Shown: positions 16,126 through 22,965 of the stretch, one piece after another
How positions within the stretch are numbered: position 1 is the stretch's first letter
How the letters are laid out: each line of letters begins with the position of its first letter
Source: Myxococcota bacterium
Lineage (GTDB): Bacteria > Myxococcota_A > UBA9160 > UBA6930
Direction of reading: 5' to 3'
Assembly: GCA_028277885.1 (NCBI GenBank)
Contig: JANQFK010000060.1
Span: 1-64,000, forward strand
Length of the DNA stretch: 64,000 bases
Program-made: the position numbers and the translations under genes
Notes under the pieces: model-generated
Seen by the model: the letters and a program-made list of their open reading frames with translations, nothing else
Database searches by the model: none
What the model was told of the DNA's origin: nothing

Positions 16126-17085
16126 TTGGCCCAGAGGAAGCGTCGCGCCCGCCGCAGCCGCGGACGGATCCTGGCGTATCTGGATCCCGAGGCGAAGAAC
16201 CAGGCACTGCTCGAGCTGGTCCGGAGGTTCGCCCTCCGCGAGGGCTGCGAGGTGCTCGCGCTGTCCGTGGTCCGCGAGCTGCCGTGGTACGCGAGAGTCG
16301 GCGGCAGGCGTGCGAAGCAGATCCGCGGAGCGCTGGAGGACGCCGCCCGCCAGGCGCTCGATCGGGACGCCGCGTTCCTCGAGGCCGAGGGTGTCCGGGT
16401 GCGCAAGCAGGTGCGCTGGGGACGACCCTTCGAGGTGATCATCCGGGAGGTGCTCCGCCGACGCACGCAGCTCGTCCTGAAGACCGCCCATCCCGACGCG
16501 AGGGGCGAGGCGCAGCTGTTCGGCTCGACCGCCATGCACCTGTTTCGGAAGTGCCCGGCCCCCGTCTGCGCGGTCAAGCCGAGGCGCGCCACGCGGCTCC
16601 GGCGGGTTCTCGCCGCCATCGATCCGAGCAAGCCGACCTCCGGAGAGGTCGACCTCAACGCCGACATCCTCGAGTGGGCGCAGCGCCTGGCCACGGACGA
16701 GCAGGCCGAGCTCCACGTGTGTCACGCCTTCGCGATCGAGGGCGAGCACCTGCTCCGCAACCGCATCCCGCAGGCGGAGTATCGCGAGTACCTGCGAGAG
16801 GTGACCGCCCGGGTCACCGGCGGCATGGAGGACGCTCTCGCGGGGCTCGGGCTCTCGCTCGACGACCCCCGCGTCCACCTGCTCAAGGGCGACCCCGCGC
16901 GGCTCATCCCCAGGCTCGTCGAGGAGCAGAAGATCGATCTGCTCGTCATGGGCAGCGTCGCGCGATCGGGCGTCCCCGGCCTGCTGATCGGCAACACCGC
17001 CGAACGCATGCTGCGCTCCGTGGACTGCTCCGTCCTCACGCTCAAGCCCGAGGGGTTCGTCTCGCCCGTGGCCCCCCCGGACTGA
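16126..17085 (+). CDS. Tandem universal stress protein (UspA domains x2)
   Basis: A 319-residue UspE-like protein. The TTG start at 16126 is supported by GGAGGAG 5 nt upstream. Domain 1 (about 13-150) begins RGRILAYLDPEAKN and ends CPAPVCAVKP but lacks a clear nucleotide-binding glycine pattern. Domain 2 (about 155-310) begins RVLAAIDPS and has the ATP-binding type GSVARSGVPGLLIGNTAERML followed by CSVLTLKP. The gene follows the Mrp cluster by 61 nt, a common association in which the stress protein is thought to modulate ion transport. TATCCT at 16093-16098 may be its own -10 element. Confidence 0.88.
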   Translation: MAQRKRRARRSRGRILAYLDPEAKNQALLELVRRFALREGCEVLALSVVRELPWYARVGGRRAKQIRGALEDAARQALDRDAAFLEAEGVRVRKQVRWGRPFEVIIREVLRRRTQLVLKTAHPDARGEAQLFGSTAMHLFRKCPAPVCAVKPRRATRLRRVLAAIDPSKPTSGEVDLNADILEWAQRLATDEQAELHVCHAFAIEGEHLLRNRIPQAEYREYLREVTARVTGGMEDALAGLGLSLDDPRVHLLKGDPARLIPRLVEEQKIDLLVMGSVARSGVPGLLIGNTAERMLRSVDCSVLTLKPEGFVSPVAPPD

Positions 17086-17102
17086 GCCCACGCGCCGTCG
17101 CG

Positions 17103-18230
17103 TCAGGTCTTCGGGGCCGGCTCGCCGGGCTTCGCGATCGGCCCGGGGACCGGCGGGAAGCGGTTCAGCTGGCGCCACAGCTCGTAGCCGAGCGGCACGG
17201 TGTTGAGCAGGACCCAGCCCTTCACCTGGGAGCCGAGGCGCAGGTAGCGCTCGTCCGGCCAGGGATCGGTGGGGTCCTCCTTCACGAGGATGCGGAACCG
17301 GCCGTTGGGCGAGACCGAGGGATCCACCGAGGCGACGATGCCGCCGAAGGTCCCCACGGCGACGGCGGGCCAGCCGCTGAACTGAACCGCCGGCCAGCCC
17401 TCGAACTCGAGACGGATCTCGCGGCCGGGCTCGATCAGCGGGGCGTCGAGACCGCTCACGAAGATCTCGGCGGCCAGGTCCACGTCCGAGGGGGCGAGGG
17501 TGGCGGCGACCTGCCCCGCCTTCACCAGCGTCGCGTTGTCCCCCGCCTGGAGGCTCACGATCGCGCCGTCGCGGGGCGCGGTGACGAGCTGCGTGGACTG
17601 GCGCGAGAGGTTGACGTCCACGGCGTTGAGCTCTGCCAGCGCCTGCGCCTCCTTCGCCTGGAGCTCCTCGAACTTGATCGTGGCCACCTCGAAGTCGCGG
17701 CGCGAGGCGAGCCCCTCGTCGAAGAGCTCCTGCTGCCGCTCGGTGTCGATCTTGGCGATCTCGGCGGCGGTCCGGGCCGCCATGTACTTGGCGGCGACGG
17801 CTTCGCGCTCGGCCCGGAGACGCTCGAGGAGGCGGGGGTCGACGTCCACGATCTCGACGATCGGGTCACCCGCGCGCACGCGGCTGCCGTCTCGCACGAA
17901 CCAGCGGTTGATGCGCCCACCGACGAGGACGGTGATCTCCTGGAGCCGCTCGTCGGGGTCGAGGGCCGTGACGCGCCCCATGCCCACCGAGGTCTGCACC
18001 CAGGGCGTGAAGGCGAGCGCGGCCGCGACGACGATCAGGGTCAGGACGACGAGACCCGCGAGGACCCTCGTGGCGGAGGGCGCACGCACCGACTCGAGCG
18101 TCTCGAACCGGCCGAGGTACTCGGGGCGGGCGACGAGGCGAAGGTCCGGGACCGCGACCTCCAGGGTGGCGTCCCCGTGGAGCACCGACGCGGGCGCCTC
18201 CGGAGGGCGGTGGGGCGCAGGCTCGCTCAC
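17103..18230 (-). CDS. HlyD-like membrane fusion (periplasmic adaptor) protein
   Basis: 375 residues: a cytoplasmic N-terminal tail of about 55, one membrane helix (VLAGLVVLTLIVVAAALAF), a lipoyl half-motif (VGGRINRWFVRDGSRVRAGDPI), a coiled-coil hairpin (about 130-205, Ala/Glu/Gln-rich) and a second lipoyl half (TAPRDGAIVSLQAGDNATLVKAG). A beta-barrel domain follows (about 235-345). This is the architecture of type I secretion and multidrug adaptors. It lies 10 nt downstream of the degenerate ABC half-exporter on the same strand, so the two probably form one complex. No TolC-like gene is adjacent. Confidence 0.82.
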   Translation of the reverse strand: MSEPAPHRPPEAPASVLHGDATLEVAVPDLRLVARPEYLGRFETLESVRAPSATRVLAGLVVLTLIVVAAALAFTPWVQTSVGMGRVTALDPDERLQEITVLVGGRINRWFVRDGSRVRAGDPIVEIVDVDPRLLERLRAEREAVAAKYMAARTAAEIAKIDTERQQELFDEGLASRRDFEVATIKFEELQAKEAQALAELNAVDVNLSRQSTQLVTAPRDGAIVSLQAGDNATLVKAGQVAATLAPSDVDLAAEIFVSGLDAPLIEPGREIRLEFEGWPAVQFSGWPAVAVGTFGGIVASVDPSVSPNGRFRILVKEDPTDPWPDERYLRLGSQVKGWVLLNTVPLGYELWRQLNRFPPVPGPIAKPGEPAPKT

Positions 18231-18240
18231 GGGTCGGCCA

Positions 18241-19950
18241 TCAGCGACCCGCCGTCTCGACCAGCTGCTGGGGAGCGACCTCGTCCCCCCAGTGCTCGCT
18301 CTCCATGCGCTGGAGCTCCTCGAGGTCGCGCGCGTAGACCTGCTCGGTGGCGGAGAAGAAGAGGAAGCGGTCGAAGCGGTCGAGGTCGCGGCGGTTCGAG
18401 AAGTAGATCAGCGTGAGGTCGGGGAACTGGCGGATCGCATCGAGGACCTGGAGGCGCTTCTGGTGTCCGACCACGTCGAAGAGGGGGCCGAGCACGAGAA
18501 TCCGCGGCCGGCAGAGCAGCGCATAGGCCACCTTGAGCCGCATCGTCTCCGAGACCGAGAGCGGGTAGCCCGAGGGCGTGAGACGGCGGTCGAGGCCGCC
18601 CTCGATCTTCTGGACCTCGTCGGCCAGACCCACCAGCGCCACCATTTCGCGGATCCGAGCCCGGGAGGCCTCGGGGTCGGCCAGCGCGAGGTACTCGGCG
18701 ATGCTGCGCTCCAGCACGTCCGGGCTGTCCACCACGGCGATCTCGTTGCGCAGGCGCTGCGCGTCGACGTCGGTGAGGTCCACTCCGCCGATCGAGATCG
18801 TCCCGGCTTCGGGATCGCGGAAGCGCTGCAGCATGTCCGCGAACTGCTTGGTCAGCGACGTGGCGCTCGCCGCCGCGAGCACGTGGGAGCCCGAAGGCAC
18901 CGTGAGGTTCAGCGTCAGGTCCTGGCCCCGGTAGCGCGAGCGCACGCCCTCGACGACGAGCTCGGAGGAGGCGCAGTCGAGCTGCTGGTCGCCGCGAACG
19001 GTCTCGAGGGCGATGTCGAAGAAGACCGAGATCTTGCTCACGGCGGCGCGGATCTCGTAGTAGGAGCGCAGGTAGTAGCCGAGCCGGGTCAGGCCCACGA
19101 AGATGGCCGACAGGATCAGCTCGGCGGCCACCAGCTGGCCGAGGGTCAGCTCACCGCTGATGACGAGCCACCCGCCGAGGCCGAGGAGTGCGGCGCTCGC
19201 GATGGCATACAGCACGAGGAAGCCGATGAGCTGGCCGAAGGTGTAGAAGAAGTGCCGCTTGTGCCGCTCCACGTATCGGTGGGACAGCTGCTCGGAGCGT
19301 CCCAGGGCATGCTCGATGTTGCGGTGGGACTTGAAGAAGTTGTTGGCGCGAGCGAGCTCCTCGAGCCAGCCGGCCATGTCGTACTTCGCGTGGGAGAGCG
19401 CCAGGGCGCTCTCCTTGGCGCCGCGGTGCAGGAACATCCCGATGAGGACGGCCGCTCCCACGACGGCCAGATTGAAGGCGAGCAGCAGCGGGTGGTAGAA
19501 CGAGGTGACGATGAAGCCCACCAGGGTCTGGAGGAAGAGCGAGATCCCGCCGGTCAGCAGGATGGGAATGTTCTTCTGCACGGTCATGATGTCGAAGTAG
19601 CGGTTCGCCAGCTCGTCGCGATTGATGCTCTCGACGTGGGAGTAGCGCGCGTACACGAAGCGCATGACGATCTCGGAGGTCACGCGGGCGAAGAAGCGCC
19701 GCTCGAAGAGCTCGAGCGCGAAGTACTGGAGCGCCATGAAGACCGCCGAGAAGGCCAGCAGCACCAGCAGGGCCGTCGCGAGGATCACCACGGGCTCGGG
19801 CTGGGCGGTGTTGGCGACGGTGCTGATCAGCACCTGCACCGAGATCGGGATCGAGAGGGTGAGGATCCCGATGGCCACGCCGTAGATGACGGCGAGGGCG
19901 TAGAAGCTCCGCTCGGGAGCGAGGATCAGTCGCAGCGGCGAGATACGCAC
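18241..19950 (-). CDS. ABC half-exporter with degenerate ATPase motifs
   Basis: 569 residues from a GTG chosen because the conserved exporter fold starts there (MRISPLRLILAPERSFY); an ATG at 20082 would add 44 residues of low-complexity sequence. Residues about 15-310 are a six-helix transmembrane domain. Residues 329-569 align with an ABC nucleotide-binding domain, but Walker A reads AASATSLTK (Lys replaced by Leu366), the LSGGQ signature reads LSVSE, Walker B ends VLGPLFD instead of LDE, and the switch histidine region reads YFSNRR. Every catalytic motif is therefore lost while the fold and length are kept. The partner is the adjacent HlyD-like protein. Confidence 0.8.
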   Translation of the reverse strand: MRISPLRLILAPERSFYALAVIYGVAIGILTLSIPISVQVLISTVANTAQPEPVVILATALLVLLAFSAVFMALQYFALELFERRFFARVTSEIVMRFVYARYSHVESINRDELANRYFDIMTVQKNIPILLTGGISLFLQTLVGFIVTSFYHPLLLAFNLAVVGAAVLIGMFLHRGAKESALALSHAKYDMAGWLEELARANNFFKSHRNIEHALGRSEQLSHRYVERHKRHFFYTFGQLIGFLVLYAIASAALLGLGGWLVISGELTLGQLVAAELILSAIFVGLTRLGYYLRSYYEIRAAVSKISVFFDIALETVRGDQQLDCASSELVVEGVRSRYRGQDLTLNLTVPSGSHVLAAASATSLTKQFADMLQRFRDPEAGTISIGGVDLTDVDAQRLRNEIAVVDSPDVLERSIAEYLALADPEASRARIREMVALVGLADEVQKIEGGLDRRLTPSGYPLSVSETMRLKVAYALLCRPRILVLGPLFDVVGHQKRLQVLDAIRQFPDLTLIYFSNRRDLDRFDRFLFFSATEQVYARDLEELQRMESEHWGDEVAPQQLVETAGR

Positions 19951-20296
19951 GGTGGCGCGGGGTCCCCGGCAGTGGGAGTGGTCACGCGGCTCCGCGGAGC
20001 CGGCCTTCCGAGCACCCGGCTGCGTCCACCGCCCGGAGGCGGTCCGTCTCGAACCCGGCGCGGACGGGGTCCCTGGCGTCATCGCGGAGCGACGTCATGT
20101 GCGGAATATATCAACCCGCCAGGCCCCGGGGTGCATCCCGCCGGGTCGGCGGCGGATCGCCGGGCGATTCCACGGGGTTCCGGGCCCGTGCGACGCGCCT
20201 CGCATCCGGGCCCGGCTCGACCGCCGTCCCGGCGGGCGGCCCCGGGGCTCGGGGACCGGGCCGCTCCGCGCCACCCGTCGACCGGCTCCGGGGCTC
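19951..20296. other. Intergenic stretch with no recognisable gene
   Basis: About 350 very GC-rich bases between the ABC exporter start and a short gene remnant. Frames here are open only because of base composition; their translations are Arg/Pro/Gly-rich with no family pattern. A promoter for the exporter is expected near 19951-20100 but I see no clear element. Confidence 0.5.
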
Positions 20297-20530
20297 TCAG
20301 CGGGCCCGGGAGAGGGGCTCCCGAGCGAGGTCCGCGGGGCCGTCCGGGGCGCCGCTTTCCGGCGACTCGAGCAGACGGGCGGGCAGCCGGCGGCGCAGCT
20401 CGGCGGCGAGGGGGGCGACCTCTTCGGAGCGGCCCTCGCTGCGCGCCACGCCGTACTCGGCCAGGAGCCGACCGGCCTCGTTTCCCTCGAAGCCGAGCGT
20501 GAAGCGCGGGTCGAGCGGGTAGAGGGGCGG
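20297..20530 (-). pseudogene. Possible 3' remnant of a protein gene
   Basis: A 77-codon frame with no good start: an in-frame TGA (20531-20533) lies immediately upstream. The translation looks like real protein rather than compositional noise (LYPLDPRFTLGFEGNEAGRL, then AEYGVARSEGRSEEVAPLAAELRRRLP with normal Leu/Glu/Ala balance). It could be the C-terminal tail of a decayed gene or a small gene starting at an internal GTG. No family is recognised. Confidence 0.3.
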
Positions 20531-20658
20531 TCACTCGCAGAAGAGTCCTTCCCGCCACCCCCCAGAGCGGCTGCACCGACCTCGCCCTCGAGGTGGAGGC
20601 GGACTCACCCAGCGCCCCGGCCGGGGCGACACAGGGCACCGCGCTATGCTGAACGTCG

Positions 20659-20856
20659 ATGCCTCTCTTCCTGCTCATGGGTGGCGAGTTCGTGGTCGCG
20701 TTCCTGGTCGCGCGGATCGTGCTCTGGATCCTGGGCGGTCGCCACGTGGCCGACCCGGGGCCGCCCGGGCCCGGCCGCCCCCGCCTGATCGAGGGGGGCG
20801 CCCTCGACGCCACGGAGCCTCCGAGCGAGGCCATCCCCCTCCGCCACGCGGCCTGA
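20659..20856 (+). CDS. Small single-helix membrane protein
   Basis: A 65-residue product with one N-terminal membrane helix (MPLFLLMGGEFVVAFLVARIV, about 1-27) and a Gly/Pro-rich hydrophilic tail. I do not recognise a family. TATGCT (20645-20650) lies 8 nt upstream of the ATG with no Shine-Dalgarno sequence, the same leaderless-type arrangement as better-supported genes in this window, which is the main reason to regard it as real. Confidence 0.4.
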   Translation: MPLFLLMGGEFVVAFLVARIVLWILGGRHVADPGPPGPGRPRLIEGGALDATEPPSEAIPLRHAA

Positions 20857-21031
20857 CCCTCCGGCCTCGACCGCAGCGGTCCAATCCCGCCCCATCCCGG
20901 CGAGCCCGGCCGCCACTCCAGCCGCCCGCTCCTCCTGTGCCCTTGAAAACACAGCACGCATTCCCTTTGTTCTCGCGCGTCGGGCGCCGGGTGGCGTCCA
21001 CCAAGACGACTGACAGAAACAGGGGGGAGAG

Positions 21032-21349
21032 ATGAAGCTCAAGGCACTGCTCGTGCTGATGGCGGTGGTGGCACCGCTCGTCCTGGGAGGCTGCATGGCC
21101 GTCGTGTCGCCGGCGATCGGCATCCTGTACACGGACGTGAAGGGGCCCGTGGACGCCGGCGATTCGGTCGGCTCGAAGGAAGGGGAGGCCTGCGCGGAGA
21201 GCCTCCTCGGCCTGATCGCCCGGGGCGACGCCAGCATCCAGGCGGCCGCGAAGGCCGGCGGCATCAGCCGCATCGCATCCGTCGACCATCGCACCGAGAA
21301 CCTGCTCGGGATCATCGGCCGCTTCTGCACCATCGTGCGCGGCTCCTGA
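21032..21349 (+). CDS. TRL-like family lipoprotein
   Basis: A 105-residue protein. Residues 1-21 are a lipoprotein signal (LVLGGC). The mature part matches the TRL-like family: GILYTDVKGPV, then GSKEGEACAESLLGLIARGDASIQAAAKAGGI in two pieces, then ASVDHRTENLLGIIGRFCTIV. The family is named for its link to a tRNA-associated locus in Leptospira and is of unknown function. GGGGGGAGAG stands 1-10 nt before the ATG. Transcribed in the same direction as the signalling locus that follows, but separated from it by 245 bp. Confidence 0.8.
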   Translation: MKLKALLVLMAVVAPLVLGGCMAVVSPAIGILYTDVKGPVDAGDSVGSKEGEACAESLLGLIARGDASIQAAAKAGGISRIASVDHRTENLLGIIGRFCTIVRGS

Positions 21350-21494
21350 TCGTGGAGCGCGGGGGGCCGGTCGCGCACCGGCCTCCCGCGCCCCCAGCTC
21401 CGCGCCCGGGATGCGGCTCCTCCCTTGGAGCCTCTCCGACGCGAGCGCGGCGAAGCCGTCCGCCCTCCCGGATCCGACTCCGCAATCGACCGAG

Positions 21495-21514
21495 GGTGTG
21501 AACCAGTTCACACC
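21495..21514. promoter_or_regulatory. CRP/FNR-type palindrome upstream of the DRHyd-TPR gene
   Basis: GGTGTGAACCAGTTCACACC contains TGTGA-N6-TCACA (21497-21512), a perfect match to the CRP half-site pair, with symmetry extending to 9-bp arms. It lies about 80 bp before the chosen start at 21595. An identical 16-bp core occurs upstream of the hybrid kinase at 29271-29286. Confidence 0.6.
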
Positions 21515-21594
21515 TCGCGCTCCCTGAGGACATGCAAGAATGCGGGCGCATCCCTTGCGGCCTCGAGGGGCCCCACGGCTTCGGGAGAGCGACG

Positions 21595-22887
21595 ATGGAC
21601 TACGGCAGGATCTGCTTCGTCATCATGCCGTTCGGCACCAAGACCGTCGGCGACAAGCAGGTCGACTTCGACAGCATCTACGAGAACATCTTCGAACCGG
21701 CCATCAACTCCGTCGCCCTTCCTCCTCCGGAGGAGGGAAACCTCGAAGCGCGCCGCACGGACAAGGACTTCTTCACGGGCGACATCGGACACGAGATGTT
21801 CAACTATCTCGAGTACTCGAGATTCGCCCTGGCCGACATCACCGGGCTCAACGCGAACGTCTTCTACGAGCTCGGTCATCGGCACCGGGCGCGGGAGGCC
21901 GGAACCGCCATCTTCCGCCAGGGCGACGCCCCGATCCCCTTCGACATCAACCAGATCAAGGCGTTCCCCTACGAGTACGCTCCCGAGGAGCAGGCCGCCG
22001 AGGCTCGGGCCCTGATCCAGCGCGTGCTGACGGACTCGCTGGAGCAGAACCGGCCCGACAGCCCGGTCCGCCGAGCGCTGCGCGACCAGCAGGAGCGCGG
22101 GGGAGATGCCGAGAGGCTGGTCGAGGAGGCCGAGAACGCGCTGCGCAACGAGGACCCGGCCTCCGCGGTGCTCAAGTACCAGCAGGCCGTCGCGGCCGAC
22201 CCGGACAACCAGCTCGTGCGGGTGAGCCTCGGCCTGCTGCTGAAGAACCGAGGGGACTGGCCCGAGGCGCTCGAGCAGTTCACCGCGGCGATCGCCCTGG
22301 CGCACGACTACGCCGAGGCCTACCGCGAGAAGGGGATCGCCGAGAACAAGCTCTTCCGCTCCACTCAGGAGCCGCCGGACGGTCGGGAGTCCCTGGAGAA
22401 GGCCGTGGAGCTGAACCCCCAGGACTTCGATGCCCTGGCCTCCCTGGGCGGCGTGCTGAAGCGCGCGGGCGACCTCGCCGAGTCGCTGGAGGCCTACCAG
22501 AGGTCGACCGAGGTCTCGCGCGGTCACAGCTACCCCCTCCTGAACGCGATCAAGCTCGAGGCCGCGCAGTCCGGGAAGCTGGTGATCGACGGCAAGACCC
22601 GGCTGATGCTGAAGCGGGCCCAGCGATCGCGCGAAGCGCAGGCCAGCAACACGCCGCCCTACGACGCGCCCTGGAGCCACTTCGACTCCGCCGAGATCAA
22701 GCTCTACCTGGACGATGCGGACGGCTTCCTCGCCACGATCGACGACGGGCTCCTGGTCTGCGAGCACGCCTGGCAGCCCCAGACCTTCCGCGACAGCCTG
22801 GCCCTGCTGACCGGGGCGGGGATCTCGCTGCCCGGACTGGCGGAGGGCATCGCGAAGCTGGACGAGTCGATCGAGCTGCTCGGCTAG
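21595..22887 (+). CDS. DRHyd (nucleoside deoxyribosyltransferase-like) domain plus TPR protein
   Basis: 430 residues from the ATG at 21595, supported by GGGAGAG 6 nt upstream and by the domain beginning at once (YGRICFVIMPFG). Residues 1-about 150 have the deoxyribosyltransferase-like pattern: CFVIMPFG, IYENIFEPAI, a conserved Arg/Asp segment (ARRTDKDFF) and ADITGLNANVFYELGHRH, where the Asp and the YELG Glu correspond to substrate and catalytic residues. Residues about 175-430 are tetratricopeptide repeats (e.g. EALEQFTAAIALAHDYAEAY). Such DRHyd domains are predicted to cleave N-glycosidic bonds of nucleotides, possibly producing NAD-derived signals. The next gene carries a TPR-S domain proposed to sense such signals. 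Confidence 0.75.
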   Translation: MDYGRICFVIMPFGTKTVGDKQVDFDSIYENIFEPAINSVALPPPEEGNLEARRTDKDFFTGDIGHEMFNYLEYSRFALADITGLNANVFYELGHRHRAREAGTAIFRQGDAPIPFDINQIKAFPYEYAPEEQAAEARALIQRVLTDSLEQNRPDSPVRRALRDQQERGGDAERLVEEAENALRNEDPASAVLKYQQAVAADPDNQLVRVSLGLLLKNRGDWPEALEQFTAAIALAHDYAEAYREKGIAENKLFRSTQEPPDGRESLEKAVELNPQDFDALASLGGVLKRAGDLAESLEAYQRSTEVSRGHSYPLLNAIKLEAAQSGKLVIDGKTRLMLKRAQRSREAQASNTPPYDAPWSHFDSAEIKLYLDDADGFLATIDDGLLVCEHAWQPQTFRDSLALLTGAGISLPGLAEGIAKLDESIELLG

Positions 22888-22922
22888 CTGAGCGAGCCCA
22901 CCGGACTCGCTTTGCGGCGGAA

Positions 22923-22962
22923 GCCGACCCATCCTGGGTCGGCCTCCTGGCCGGAAGGAGGC
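22923..22962 (+). promoter_or_regulatory. Overlapping hairpins that could mask the ribosome binding site
   Basis: GCCGACCCA-TCC-TGGGTCGGC (22923-22943) is a perfect 9-bp stem with a 3-nt loop. GCCTCCT (22942-22948) can instead pair with AGGAGGC (22956-22962), which contains the Shine-Dalgarno sequence of the effector gene starting at 22966. The two stems share two bases, so they are nearly exclusive alternatives. Chance pairing in GC-rich DNA is possible. Confidence 0.4.
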
Positions 22963-22965
22963 GCC

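Noticed and set aside
19951-20082. Extending the ABC exporter to the upstream ATG at 20082
   Set aside because: The added 44 residues are low-complexity (Arg/Gly/Ser/Pro/Thr) and lack a ribosome binding site; the exporter fold begins at the GTG at 19950.
20097-20522. Plus-strand 141-codon frame between the ABC exporter and the small membrane protein
   Set aside because: The product is Arg/Gly/Ser/Pro-rich without any motif; the minus-strand frame over 20297-20530 looks more protein-like.
20943-20975. TTGAAA as a -35 element for the TRL-like lipoprotein
   Set aside because: No acceptable -10 hexamer at the expected spacing, so the promoter call is not supported.
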